64,000 bases of DNA, taken from Colletotrichum lupini (lineage: Eukaryota > Ascomycota > Sordariomycetes > Glomerellales > Glomerellaceae). Position numbers and translations under genes: made by a program. Of the stretch, positions 1 to 10,852 are shown one piece after another. The notes beneath the pieces are model-generated. The model ran no database searches. It had not been told where the DNA came from and saw only the letters and a program-made list of their open reading frames with translations. The stretch is from positions 5,332,001 to 5,396,000 of the forward strand of contig NC_064675.1 in NCBI RefSeq assembly GCF_023278565.1, read 5' to 3'. Within the stretch, counting starts at the first letter, position 1. Each line of letters starts with the position of its first letter.

Positions 1-474
1 CTCGGCGATCTTCTCGATCGTGTCTCCGGGTGGGCAAACATCCTCCCAGGTAAGAATGCGATATTCAGGGTGAGGCTCTACTGACACTTCCGGGGCTTTG
101 ACCTTGGGCGTTTCAGCCTTTGATACGGGTGTAGGAAGTGACCCCTTAGCTATCCTTCTCGTGGTTTTCGCGGTCCTTGGGGTTTGTTTCACCGCCCGTG
201 GGGAAGTTTCCGGTTTTTGAGGTGTCGGTGGAGATGCCACAACAACCTCGCTGAAGTCTCTTGATAGCTCATCTTCCGAGGAATAGGAATCCAAATTGAC
301 CCCAAGGGCTTCCAGGTCCTCGGTAATCTTGATGATGGAGTCATCTTCGGAGTCCAGCGTGACCGTCGCATCAGGTTTCCGAACTGGGGTTTGTGGAAGT
401 TCAGTAAACAGTCGTCTTGCTTTTGCCTTTGTTGAGGTCTTTCCGTAAGTACGAGCTGCTGTTGTTCGCACCAT
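1..474 (-). CDS. N-terminal part of a probable haspin-type serine/threonine kinase, cut by the left edge
   Basis: An uninterrupted minus-strand frame of 158 codons runs from an ATG at 474 off the left end. The frame upstream of this ATG meets a stop within 18 codons, so this is the first usable start unless there is an upstream exon. Residues 1-130 are low-complexity, basic and Ser/Thr/Pro-rich, with an acidic patch (SEDDS near 42-46 and SSEDE near 69-73) and several TP sites. From about residue 139 the sequence turns into what looks like the entry of a kinase domain: ILTWEDVCPPGD followed by IEKIAE at the edge. That resembles the start of fungal haspin domains, in which an EKI(G/A)E segment opens the atypical glycine-rich loop. 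Haspin phosphorylates histone H3 Thr3 in mitosis. The catalytic part lies outside the window, so the name rests on a short motif. The coding frame is firm; the family is moderately likely. Confidence 0.55.
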   Translation of the reverse strand, partial: MVRTTAARTYGKTSTKAKARRLFTELPQTPVRKPDATVTLDSEDDSIIKITEDLEALGVNLDSYSSEDELSRDFSEVVVASPPTPQKPETSPRAVKQTPRTAKTTRRIAKGSLPTPVSKAETPKVKAPEVSVEPHPEYRILTWEDVCPPGDTIEKIAE

Positions 475-913
475 TTTGTCTTCTTCTTCTTCTTGAGTCC
501 ATACGGGGTTGATTTGTTGAGTTGAGTGCTACTACTTTTGACGCTTGATTGCATGGTGTCTCTGTGACTGACGTTGGTCACTATTGACATCCCGGGCACG
601 TCGTCCAGACAACCAGAGCTTGAGCGGAAAAACGTTACCCCGGAGCCGCTAAAGGTCCCCCGGGCCGGGCACGAGACACTGAACCCACGCTGCTGGGTTC
701 TACGACGGTCGACCGCATTCAGATGAATAAGTGGAGAAACGTCACTGTGCCCCAGCTCCCAGGAAAGTGATGTGACTGGCTGACGACAGCTTGACGACTG
801 GCCTAATTTCGCCTTCTGGTTGGCGATACCTCCTCACAAGTACGCAGCTTCACTGTCTGCAGTCTTGGATCTCGACACCACCGCAGCCAGCCATCCCTCC
901 TCCGACCGCGATC
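475..913. promoter_or_regulatory. Divergent intergenic region between the haspin-like gene and the CCDC47-like gene
   Basis: 439 bp separate two divergent start codons, so the stretch must hold both promoters. I see no TATA box close to either start and no convincing ORF or RNA gene. No specific factor site is assigned. Confidence 0.6.
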
Positions 914-2410
914 ATGGCCGCCATCCTCAACGGCCTCTTTGGAGGCTCCAAGCCCTCTGCATCCCCAATTCCTAGCGGTGATTCCGGTATGCTACTCTCG
1001 AGACTCAATTCCCCTGCCCCCTAAACCGAACCCCCCGTGCCGTCAAAGCTTCCAGTTTCCCCTCAGCACCCACAAAATCCACAACCTCATTATACTGACG
1101 CAATTATCTCTCGCGTATAGACTTTGCAGACTTCGCCGGTGCTGCTGATCCGTCGCCGGTGCCCAGCGCCTTCACGGCTGCGCCTGGCAGCACGATGCTC
1201 GGCGGCGCGCCCGAGGCCACGGGACGTCCCTTCACGAAGTGGTACAACATCCACGAGCGCCACTCCCTCAGCGAGTTCAAGCTCGAGGGCGCCATCCTCG
1301 CCGTCAGCGCCGTCATCTTTCTCCTGCACATCATTGGCTCGCGCCTCAACCGCAAGAAGGCCAAGTCCTGGGCCACCGCCCACGCGCCGGTGCTCAAGTC
1401 CGAGTTCGCCTCCGTCGGCTTCTCCCCGCGTTCCACGACCGACACCGACCCCAAGGACCCTACGGGTCTGCTGCGCGAGAAGTCTCTCTTTGAGTTTGCC
1501 AGCTACGGAACCGGTCGCCAGAATGTCGCCTTCATGGACGTCAAGTTGACGCTGACCAAGCGCTTCAACCCGTTCCTCAGCATCATCGAGGCCGTCACCA
1601 GCTTCTTCATGGATACTGTTGAGGCCCCCCACGACTCTGTCGAAGCTGTCATCTACCCCTTTGACGGCAAGGAGAGCCTCACTGTCCCCGCGATCCCCGG
1701 CACCCACGAGCTGCGCAGCAAGGAGAATAAGAGCACGTACGATAACTTTGCCTGGGCCATCGTCTCCAAGGAGCGCATGAAGCAGGTTCGCGACGATCGC
1801 TACGATGTCTCCATCACCTTCACCAAGGACAATGCCAAGCTTCCCAACTGGGTTACCGTCATGAGCGAGAGCGCCGAGATCACCGAGCAACTGTTGACCC
1901 CTGAGCTCGTCAAGGCCGTTGAGGCTGCCGGCGACGCGTTTGACTACCTTATCGTCTCTGACCAGCCCATTGAGCGCCCCAGCACGTGAGTTTCAACCGC
2001 AATTTGTGATTCATGTTCATTACTAACAGTGTAATAGCATCGAGGAGACCACCCCCCGCAAGCGCGTCTTCCTCCGCTACCGCATCCCCTCGAGCAACAA
2101 CTACGAATCCCTGTTGCCCCTCTTCGAATACTTTGTCCGTATCCCCGACGCCCTCGTCTCGGGTGCGCACTTCCGCCCCGAGGTCCTGCGCAAGGTCCGC
2201 AGCGTGCGCGAGGAGACCATTGCCCAGCTCAAGAAGGCTGCCGAGGCTGAGAAGGCCGAGGAGCGCACCCTCGAGCGCGAGAAGCAGAAGAAGGCTAAGC
2301 GTGACGCTGAGCTCAGCGCTCTGGACGCCAAGGCCCAGAAGAAGTACCTCGAGAGGGAGCGTGAGCGCGACCTCAAGAAGAGCATGAAGAAGCAGACCAT
2401 GCGTGGTTAA
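914..2410 (+). CDS. CCDC47: CCDC47-like (DUF1682) endoplasmic-reticulum membrane protein
   Basis: Three exons: 914-986, 1121-1985 and 2038-2410, giving 436 residues. Both introns (134 and 52 nt) are GT-AG; the joins restore GAC (Asp25) and ACC (Thr). A Gly/Ser/Asp/Pro-rich N-terminus is followed by one hydrophobic segment at about residues 81-97 (GAILAVSAVIFLLHIIG), then a long globular part, and a lysine/glutamate/arginine-rich helical tail over the last 45 residues (REKQKKAKRD, RERERDLKKSMKK). This order (one membrane span, a large cytosolic domain, a charged C-terminal coiled coil) is that of the DUF1682/CCDC47 family. In animals CCDC47 partners Asterix in the PAT complex, which shields polar transmembrane segments of nascent multipass proteins. 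The fungal role is inferred by homology. The start is the first ATG and has a strong context (ATCATGG). Confidence 0.9.
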
Positions 2411-2729
2411 AGCAGTGTTTGAAATGCTTCCCTTGGCGGAAGCTCTTAAAAAGTTGCTACCCTTCATCAATGTCTTTTAAACTGGAGGGGAAAAAGGCCG
2501 AGGGCGGTCTAGGGGGTCCAAGGAGGGTCGGCGGTGTCAATATTACAATCTACGAAGGCTGAGATGTATACATGTACCATCACGAAAGGCGGCGACGGCG
2601 GCGGGGTAAATCAAATAGTATATCTCGTGTCAAATCATAACCTAATAAGCTGTCAACCTTTCTGTCTTGTGCATGCACCGCGACCCATCTCATACCACCA
2701 ACACATCTTTTCAGAGACAAGAACAACAG
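2411..2729. other. Convergent 3' region between the CCDC47-like and UPF0045 genes
   Basis: About 320 bp lie between two converging stop codons. It is GC-rich with a GGCGGCGACGGCGGCGG stretch near 2587. I see no ORF or structured RNA; it presumably holds both 3' UTRs. Confidence 0.6.
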
Positions 2730-3168
2730 TTACTTGTCTTGCGCCAGGATGCCCTCCACCCGCGCCACCTTGTCGGCGGCAGACTGCTTCTTGTCCGTTC
2801 TGCGCAAGGGAGAATAACCATCATCAGCCACTCAAACATTCATCCACACAACGACTTTTTGCGTTCTTTTGTCGTGTGAAGTAAAAATTTCATTTCAGGT
2901 AGACGAACCTCGAGCCGACGCGCATCGAAGACTGGATCCGCACGACGCCGCTCTGGTGGACGAGAGAGTGCGCTTGTCCGATGACGCGGAAGACGTCGTC
3001 CCAGCTTCCCTCTGCGGAGGAGGAACGGATCATGCGTGTCAGCAGTGTCCTGTATGGCTCTTGATGTAGTTGAATCCCGTACCGAAGCAGAAGGGGGGGG
3101 GGGGGGGGGGGGGGGGCGGGGGGGGGGGGGGGGGGGGGGGGGATGGGAGGGGGGTGGAGGGGGGGGGG

Positions 3169-3226
<58 letters not shown>

Positions 3227-3519
3227 CGACGAATCTCATGAGCTTTCCACTCCCTCGCGCAACACGATAGTTCAAAAGCTAAGAGGGGAAGTGCGAGGGA
3301 AGAGGGTTAGGTAGATAAAGAGTCCGAAAAAAAAAACGACGTACCGACGGTGGTGCCGGCCGAGTGCATGGTGTGCTTGAGCCCGCTCGCCTTGAGCAGG
3401 CGCTGGACCTGGGCGACCTCGTTGGCGACGGAGACGCTGCCTGTGCCGACGGGGATGAGGCAGAAGTCTGCGTAGGCGGCTTCGGGGGTGGGGATGTTGG
3501 AGTAGTCTTCGCTCGACAT
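2730..3519 (-). CDS. ECM15: UPF0045 / MTH1187-type thiamine-binding-like small protein (ECM15-like)
   Basis: Reconstructed from three exons on the minus strand: 3519-3345, 3011-2909 and 2799-2730, coding 115 residues. Exon 1 ends in GTTV and exon 2 opens with EGSWDDVFRVIGQAH; the split codon gives Glu, and AGTTVEGSWDDVF matches the family's conserved GT(x)(I/V)EG(x)W(D/E)xVF block. Exon 3 supplies the C-terminus TDKKQSAADKVARVEGILAQ. The fold is a small ferredoxin-like domain that forms oligomers; some members bind thiamine, while yeast ECM15 has no firmly known role. Intron 1 (333 nt) uses GTACGT and contains a poly-G/C tract at 3093-3226. Intron 2 (109 nt) uses the less common donor GTTCGT, but it is the only join that keeps the VGSR-TDKK frame. 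Without splicing the protein would be truncated inside intron 1. Identification is strong; biochemical function is not shown. Confidence 0.87.
3093..3226 (+). repeat. Near-homopolymeric poly-G tract (134 bp) inside intron 1 of the ECM15-like gene
   Basis: Almost every base on the plus strand is G, broken by a C at 3117 and a few A and T between about 3143 and 3171. The gene is on the minus strand, so its pre-mRNA carries poly-C while the displaced strand is G-rich. Such a tract can form G-quadruplex or i-motif structures and its assembled length should be treated as approximate. Confidence 0.95.
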
Positions 3520-4463
3520 TTTTCGTTGTGTTGTGTGGTGTTGTGTGTGTGTGAGTGTGAGAAAGAGAGAGAGAGAGAGACAATGTATGTGAGAGAGTTG
3601 AAGTTTTGGTGATGTTGGGTTTGAGTGAGTGGTATGTGGTGGGGTTAGATTTGCGCGACTTCGGCTCTAGGTTACTGAGGTTGTGTGGCGTGTTGAAGGT
3701 CGAGAGCTGTGAGGTCGGTTTTTGGGTGAAGGGTGAGGCTCGACTTTCATGCAAAGTCTGAATTCAGGAAACGAGAGGTACTGACATAGGTATCACGACG
3801 GATCTCATGGATAAACCGTAGATTTACTAGACAAGTTCATATGTCGTTGACTTTGAGATGCCGTCGTCGTGCAGAGTACCTTTCCCAATGATGCAATGAG
3901 GGGTGGGGGTGGTCCGTTCCTAACCGTATACGAGGGGTCCTTGCTACCTTCCTAATGAGTTTTTCCTCCCCATCACTTATAAGCCGACAACCTCAGCTCA
4001 TTCTCGCTCATTCAGAACACTGGCCATTTGTGATTTGTTTCATGAAGTTGGTTTTCATATTGATATGAGCATGATTCCGCCCAATGCCCGGTATCTATCT
4101 ACCTCAGTAGTGTTGCCCTATGTCCCAAAGGGCTCTCTTCCAAACAAAACTCGCGGGGTGTTTTCCCCGGGTTGTACATGAACAAAGCTGTGAAAAAAAA
4201 GCAGGAAAAAGTCGTTTCTGCCGATGATTTCGGCTCATGATAGAACGCCGTCGCTATGCATCTTTTTGTTTGAAAAAAAAGAAGGAAAAAAAGAGGTGAA
4301 AGGGGAAAAAAAAACAGGTGGGAATCATAGTGTTCATCCGAGATATGTCCCTTTGAGCGTACACACACAGACACTCTTTTTCATGAGATTGTCGCATGAA
4401 AAGTGTCACATCCTTCTTTGGCTCGGACCCTGAGAGACCGGACTTTCAGAAACAGACGACCCC
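3520..4463. other. Upstream region of the ECM15-like gene and 3' flank of the PLC-like gene
   Basis: 944 bp without a convincing gene. Just 5' of the ECM15-like start is a (GT)n run at about 3542-3551 followed by a (GA)n run at about 3564-3580. Further along are A-rich and pyrimidine-rich patches near 4190-4320. I see no TATA box that I would assign. Confidence 0.6.
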
Positions 4464-5618
4464 TTAAAACAAGAACACAGCGGCGGCGAGAAACGCGACG
4501 AGCGCGCCAGTCTCCATACCACCGGGTGCTCTACCAGCAGACTTGCCGCTGCTCGAGCTCGCGGTGGCGCTGTTACTGCTGCTGCGGCCAGAGATGTCGG
4601 ACGAAGAGAGCCCGTTGAGGTTGTCGGCGGCGTCAATGGCCGGGCCCTTGTTGAAGAAGTCCACCAAGACGAAGACGGGTTTGGTACCCCACTGGCTCTT
4701 GCACGTCTGCGCGTGGAGGCCGAGGTTGCCCGCCGTGCTGGTGGAGGCCGAGTTGGTCGTGTCAATGTCGCTGACATCCGGGATGAGGATGTCGGTGGCG
4801 AGGGTCTGGTACTGGAAGTGGTTCATGAGGGGCAGCATGTTGGCCGAGACGGCGGCAGCGGCGGTGGAGTAGGTAGAGGGCCGGTCGATTGTGCAGTTGA
4901 AGCCGGCGGCGGAGGTGACCTCGTAGGCCGTCTCGAAGACGTAGGAAAATTCCGGGAGGAGGTAGGGGTAGTCCGTGTCGGCGGTGATGGAGGCGACAAA
5001 GGTGACGAGGCGGGTGTCTGCGTCGATCATGGTCTGGAGCGTGGGCCAGCTCGAGGTCGCGGAGGAGGTGGAGGGCTTGTAGCCGTACTTGGAGATGCCC
5101 GAGGACTCAAAGACTTTTCCAAAGGCTGAGGCGGCCTGGTTGTCCGAGTTGACGAGGAGGATGGTGACGACGTCGTCGGTGTGCTTGTCCATCCAGTCCT
5201 TGATGGCGGAGAGCCAGTTCTCGAGGGTGCCGGCGTCGAGCAGGCTGCATGTGGTGTGGCAGAGCTGGAGGACGCTGCCCGAGGTGCCGTTGACGAGGTG
5301 GACCTGGGCCTGGAGCAGGCGCAGACCCGAGTTGAGGGCGACGGTGGCGTTGTAGTACTGGTTGCCGGCGATGGAGTTCGAGGTGCTGGCATCGCGGAGG
5401 AAGGCGCTGTCGTGGGCGCCCATGTGGGTGATGTTGTTGTACTTGCGGCTGCAGAGGGATGGGGAGTTGTTGCAGACTGTTGAGTTTGAGGAGGTGGCGG
5501 CAAGGGTGGTTGTGTTTACGGTTGATTCTGTTGACGATGAGGAGTCTGAGGGGAGGGCGTAGACTGTTGCGGTAGTGGCGAGGATGGCCGCGAAGGCCTT
5601 GCGGAGTGAGAAGACCAT
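4464..5618 (-). CDS. Secreted PLC-like phosphodiesterase (TIM-barrel type), probably GPI-anchored
   Basis: A single exon codes 384 residues. It opens with a signal peptide (a basic MVFSLRK, then a hydrophobic stretch to about residue 22). A Ser/Thr-rich linker follows, then HMGAHDSAF at 65-73. The GAHDS element corresponds to the catalytic-histidine G(T/A)HDS motif of PI-PLC X-type and PLC-like phosphodiesterases. A second histidine region ([18 protein letters not shown]) and the strand [12 protein letters not shown] fit the barrel. Several N-x-S/T sites are present. The C-terminus is a Ser-rich, Gly-containing segment followed by a hydrophobic tail ending at the last residue ([14 protein letters not shown]), the layout of a GPI signal. 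Members lacking calcium ligands act as cell-wall or surface proteins of uncertain substrate. The start is the first ATG in frame and is required for the signal peptide. Confidence 0.86.
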   Translation of the reverse strand: MVFSLRKAFAAILATTATVYALPSDSSSSTESTVNTTTLAATSSNSTVCNNSPSLCSRKYNNITHMGAHDSAFLRDASTSNSIAGNQYYNATVALNSGLRLLQAQVHLVNGTSGSVLQLCHTTCSLLDAGTLENWLSAIKDWMDKHTDDVVTILLVNSDNQAASAFGKVFESSGISKYGYKPSTSSATSSWPTLQTMIDADTRLVTFVASITADTDYPYLLPEFSYVFETAYEVTSAAGFNCTIDRPSTYSTAAAAVSANMLPLMNHFQYQTLATDILIPDVSDIDTTNSASTSTAGNLGLHAQTCKSQWGTKPVFVLVDFFNKGPAIDAADNLNGLSSSDISGRSSSNSATASSSSGKSAGRAPGGMETGALVAFLAAAVFLF

Positions 5619-8600
5619 GTTGATCGTTGATGTGTTCGAGTGTGTATAATTTGTTGGTGTTGTCCGTGTAAGACTGAACCCAAAAATCTCGGATGCGGGA
5701 AACGACGAAAGCGGGAGATGGTCGACTAAATAAACGTCGAAACCAGTGATCGTCGGTCGAGGATCTTGCTCTGCAACTATGAGGAGGCTGGCTCTAGTTG
5801 CAAGAAAGCAGGAAAGCCCGCGAGGTCGGAGTTGAGGCAGAGGAAGAGAGAGATGTGACGGGAGGCAGTCGAAAATGGCGGAGACTGGAGTAGCGAGGAG
5901 GTTGAGATGGGCAGGGCAACGAGAGACGGGATGTTACCGGACAAGGTAGGATAAAGGTAGATCCAAGACAGGCAAAATCCTCGAGGGTCTGATGTAAGGC
6001 GAGGCAGAGGTAGCGTATTCGTAGTGTCACTTGGTGTATTAGTAGTAAGCGTGGAGGCCAAAGGAAAGGATGGTGCCGGATCCCCAGTTCTTAATATGTT
6101 GGACACATGAAGGGAGGATCCTCGCAAGGCCAGGCCAAGGAGCACTTTGGGATGTTTCCTTGTCCCCCATTCGGAATCCATACCTAGGTACGGATACCTG
6201 TTGCTTGTACCCATACCTTACGTAGCCCCGATGGGGCTGGAGAAATATCAGACAAGACCGAAGCTGAAGAAGGAGGTGCGGCATTCTGGCAGAGAGTCTG
6301 GGAGACTTGGACCCTGTTGGTTGCGCGGCCCCCAGTCCGTCCCCCGTTTCCCGGTGGGGCTCCGGGCGTGTGGGCGGGCTACATGGCGGCATGGCGCAGT
6401 CGCGGTTGTACTCGTACTTTTTTTTCTCCAGTCGCTCTTCACCCCCTTGTACCCAATGGAATAGTGAGTGTACGTACATACGAGAATTGCAAGAGAAGAG
6501 CGATGGAAACCACCAAGAAGAATCCAACACTAACCACGGTGGTTTTTCATTCACTTCGACTATGCTTGCGTCGTGTGTTTTCGGGTCTGGATACACTATA
6601 TCTGCCATGAACAACTGGTTTGCACTGCCAAATGTACACGTACATCTCACCTCTCAGACTTACACAGCCTCCCTCTCCGAATTGTGCATCAGGCCCAAGT
6701 CCGTCAGCAAAGACGTGCAGCAAGACGCAAAGGGGGTGATGCGTGATGTTTTACCCACCACCGAGCACATTTCACCATTGAACTCCCATTCCCTCATCCT
6801 CCCCTTCATCCCCTCACCTGATTTCGCCAATAAGAGCCTTTCCCCCAGCAATGCCCGTTACATGCAGACCCAGGCCGGAACTCTGCGAGTCTCTAGGTAC
6901 TGTACTCTGTACAAAGGAATGGGCGCGGCCTCATCCAGAGTGCTCTAGGTGCTTTAGCTGTTGCGTAGTAAGCCCGAGACGGAGCTAGGAATTAAGGTAG
7001 CGTGGGGCCATCAGCGACCATTTCTCACTTACACCAGTGTCAAGAGGTGGTGTGCGTGCGTGTCGTGTCACCTTTACTTGTCACCATCTTTCCCACTCTG
7101 CTGGTTCCCGCCCATCCAACTAGTGTATTTCTTGGTGGTACAATCTAGAAGTTGAGGGCCTACCTTACTCCACGGACTTGAGACAAGTCCCAGGCCGAAG
7201 GAGAAAAGAGAACGACAGAATGGACAGTCGCAATGGTCGCCCGAACGTCTCAGTCTCACGCCTCCCAAACCTCTGGGGAGGGAAGCCCCTGACTTTGGCT
7301 TGGTCGAGTGTTGGGGGGCCTCCCTTACCTCTCACACGCTCTCTGCGCTCTTGGAGCCACGTTATTCCCTCCACGGCACGCCATCACCACGCTCAAAAGC
7401 ATGGGGATGCATTGCGCGACAGAGTGAGTTGCGCAGTCGCAGCCGCAACCCGAGATCTTCTGCCCAATCGCACAAACCATCTTGTCCTGTGCTTCACGCT
7501 GCTTACTGCTTAATTGCTTGATACTTTCTGCAAAAAAACCACCCTGGTCCAGGACAGACTTCCCGTCCCTTTTCGCTTTCGGTGCCGTTGTACCGCGCGA
7601 GGACGATCCGTGCGTGAGAAGTTGAAAGATGGAAATGTTTCTCTGCGGCCCAATGACGTATCTACACCACAGGAACGTTGGATTCTGTGAGGATCCGTTT
7701 TGATGGAGAACATGCAAGATGTACTCTCACGCTCTGTACAGATCTTCTGTACAGATACATCCGAACTCGCCAAGCAGACTGGATACTCATGAGGTCGGTA
7801 GCCAAGTCGACCTCTTGTTTTATTTCCATCTTCACCCACCATTCGAGTGATGTAAACAAATGAATATGCAACTTGCAACTCTCCTGCCACGGCCATTTCT
7901 GACTTGGAAAACCTGCAACGCGCGGGGCTCCAGTATTACCCAAGCGGTGTGCAGATCTCTCTGGCACACCTGCTGAATGGTTCACCTCGCAACCACAAAC
8001 CGACAACAACACCTCGGCCAGAAAGTCGCATCGAAGAGTTGTTGCTGAGAAGGTTGACCAGAGGCTGGCTGGCTGACTCGTAGTGCATAGCGATTGCGGC
8101 TGACTCTGCATCTTTTTTCCTGTCGCCTCACATCTTCGTACCACCTCACCGACTTTGGCATGTCAACCGATTTGCCTTGCACATGCCGTTCCGACAACCG
8201 AAACTACGACACACTCAAATGAGGGTTGTCCAGCCGCCCAGCCGAGCATTTGTTGACTTTTCAAGGCGGGCTCATACAAAAGATTGGGGAATCTCAAGAA
8301 GAATGGGTAGCTCACCTCCAACTTTTTCTCTGTTGTTGATCACTCACCCATACAAGAACACGGAATACTGGCACACTGATTGGACGCCGGGTGATAGGTG
8401 AGAGAAAAAAATCGAGTGGCTTGCACCCTAGAGATCTACACTTCCGTCTCCAGAGATTCCAGCGCCGCCACCACAAAAAAAGGTGTGGCTGTCCATCCGC
8501 CCAGCGAGACGGTTCGACTGGTCCAGAATTCCCCCCCAGTTCCCATCTGCCGGCGGGTTCTCCAGCGTCGTTCCAAGAAAAGAACTTCCCAAGCCACGGG

Positions 8601-10852
8601 GAAATCTGTCTTGGTTCCTAGGGTCGCCACTGACTTTGCCATCCAAAGGGATGCCGTTTGGTGCATTTTAATGGAGACATGTAGTGGACAAGAACAGCAA
8701 CAAGAAACAGGAACAGGAAATCGAGTAAACAAGCAATGAACTCTCCACAGGGCAGAAAAGCTCGTCACCATGACCATCATCAACACCTGTCCACCAAAGA
8801 GCAACATCGTCAAGGAGCATTCTCACTGGACGACACTGGGTAGCAGATCGCTGACGAAGCCCACCCAACAGTACAACTATCCAAGGCAGTGAATGTACGG
8901 ATACAAGCCTGGTCAGCCGAATAGACCGCAGTATTCCCGTCAAAAAGGGGTTCTCCACAGGGGTACCCAGCACAAGATCGCCTCCCGTTGCTATTTTTGA
9001 ACACTGGAGTCTGCGCAGTGCGCGTCTGCTCATGTCACTTCTTCTTCTTCTTCTCTTTCTTGCTCAGCCTCAACCTCCCTCTTCGGGACCTGACAACATG
9101 GTGGTTTAACCGATAGCTTGACCACGACATGCTTAAATTTTCTCTGCCTTTGCCTCTTTACGTCGTTGCCGATCACTTGCGTCTCTGCGCAGTCGGGATA
9201 ATAAAGTCCACACTATTCGTGACCTCGTACAGGGTACATTGTTAGTTTTGTTGTTCACAACTGTCCACGTGATGCTGTGCCACCGTCTTAGAACCTCTGT
9301 GAAACATCACAAACATCGTCAAATTCACCTGGAGAGTTGTTCAGGCGGGGGCAGTCGAGGGAGCAGATCAAAGCAAACTCCGAGACGCTCTAGAGCGTTT
9401 TGACATCTGTCAATCCGATCCCGGGAGGATGGCGAAAAGCCACGTCTGTCTTGCTCGGTAGCTCTATCCGAACAACTGTCTTCCCCAGCTGTTCAGACAG
9501 GTCCAGGCGCTTGGTTGAGAAACTTGCGCACAAGCCGTTCGTTTCCTTTTGCCTCCGCGCGGACTCTGTGTTCGTCACATCCTCTCTTGCCTCTCTCTCT
9601 CTCTTCCCAAGACACCAAGACCACCTCAAACCCAATGCCTAGACAACCCAAGCAATTTACCATGCCCGCAATATGCGTGGCCGCGTCAAGCACGTACTTT
9701 TAGTCTACCTACCTACCTACCTACTCTCAGGTCGCCCACGACATTGGGACGTCTCCACTAGGCTTAAAATCTCTAGGTCACTCCATACTTGCGCCTACCA
9801 AGGCTTGCAAGACCGAGCTTCTTCATTGTTAGGGGCTGAGGTAGATGCCAAATGTCGCCTGGCCCAGAACATCGTGAACACTGAACCCCATCCGAGGGCC
9901 GAGGGGATAGGACATGCCGCGGCGACACCACATCCAGTCGCTTACGCCCCACGCTCTCGGCCTCTCCCTTTTCATCCGAGCCTCGCAAGGCGAAGGCGAA
10001 CACGCAAGTTATGAAAATGTCACCCTATCGAAGTTTGAAGGTAACCCCCCCCCCCGGCCACAGGGGAATCCGGCACCTCGGCGCTCGACCGGGCACCATG
10101 CGCCCACATCCCTGCGCTACAGTTCGTGACGAGCCGCAAGGCAAAGGCATGATATTCAGCACCTTCAGACTCTCGGTGACTTAACGTTGACCACCACATA
10201 TCGATTGGCCTGGTGGCTAGAATCGTTCATCGTACGGCCCATTCCGAAAGCGTACGTAACCCTGCCCTGCCACCAGTCTTCCATCAAAATCATCCGTGCT
10301 TCGTTCGCCGGGGGCCCAAGGCTCGGGGCCTGTCAAGCACGGGAACGACGATATTAGGTACGGTACGGTATGGTGGGGGAGGAGCCGTCACCCGGGAAAA
10401 AAAGGGCTCGACTGTCAAAACTAAGCCACGCCGAGCGCAAAAAACCCACGCCGGCCGCAGCCACACGAGCGACATGTCGTTCGTCTTTTGCCCACTTGTT
10501 GGACGAATTCGCCTACCTAATGCCGTCAATGCCATTGTCAAGACTTCATTCTCCCCCTCCCGTCACGCGTGTCCCCCCGAGAAAGGGCGCAGCCGCAGTT
10601 CATGCAACGCTCAAGTCGTGGTCAATGCTCGGAATCTTCTTGAATTGATATCCTTTCTGTCTCTGGATCTTTTAATCTGCTTACTCAGTGACCACCACCA
10701 CAGGCCATCCTCCCGTGCTCATCAGCTTATTCATTCATCGTGCCTTTGCGCTAACCAACACATCTCCCTCCCGCGGTGTCTGCTCAAGGTGCTTTGACCT
10801 TACCCCATGTTCCGGCTCTAGTGGACTTACGAATGCTTCCTTTTCCCCTCAT
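5619..10852. other. 5.2-kb intergenic region with no supported gene
   Basis: The stretch lies between the 5' end of the PLC-like gene and the 3' end of CDC37. Reading frames here have no codon bias, no recognisable motif and no consistent splice pattern. It contains two exact copies of GTACGGATAC (6188-6197 and 8895-8904), a (CTAC)5 run at 9705-9724 and a short C-run near 10041-10053. I found no tRNA or 5S sequence by eye. Confidence 0.6.

Noticed and set aside
1090..1890. 266-codon minus-strand frame opposite the CCDC47-like gene
   Set aside because: It overlaps well-supported exons and an intron, has low-complexity composition and no family features.
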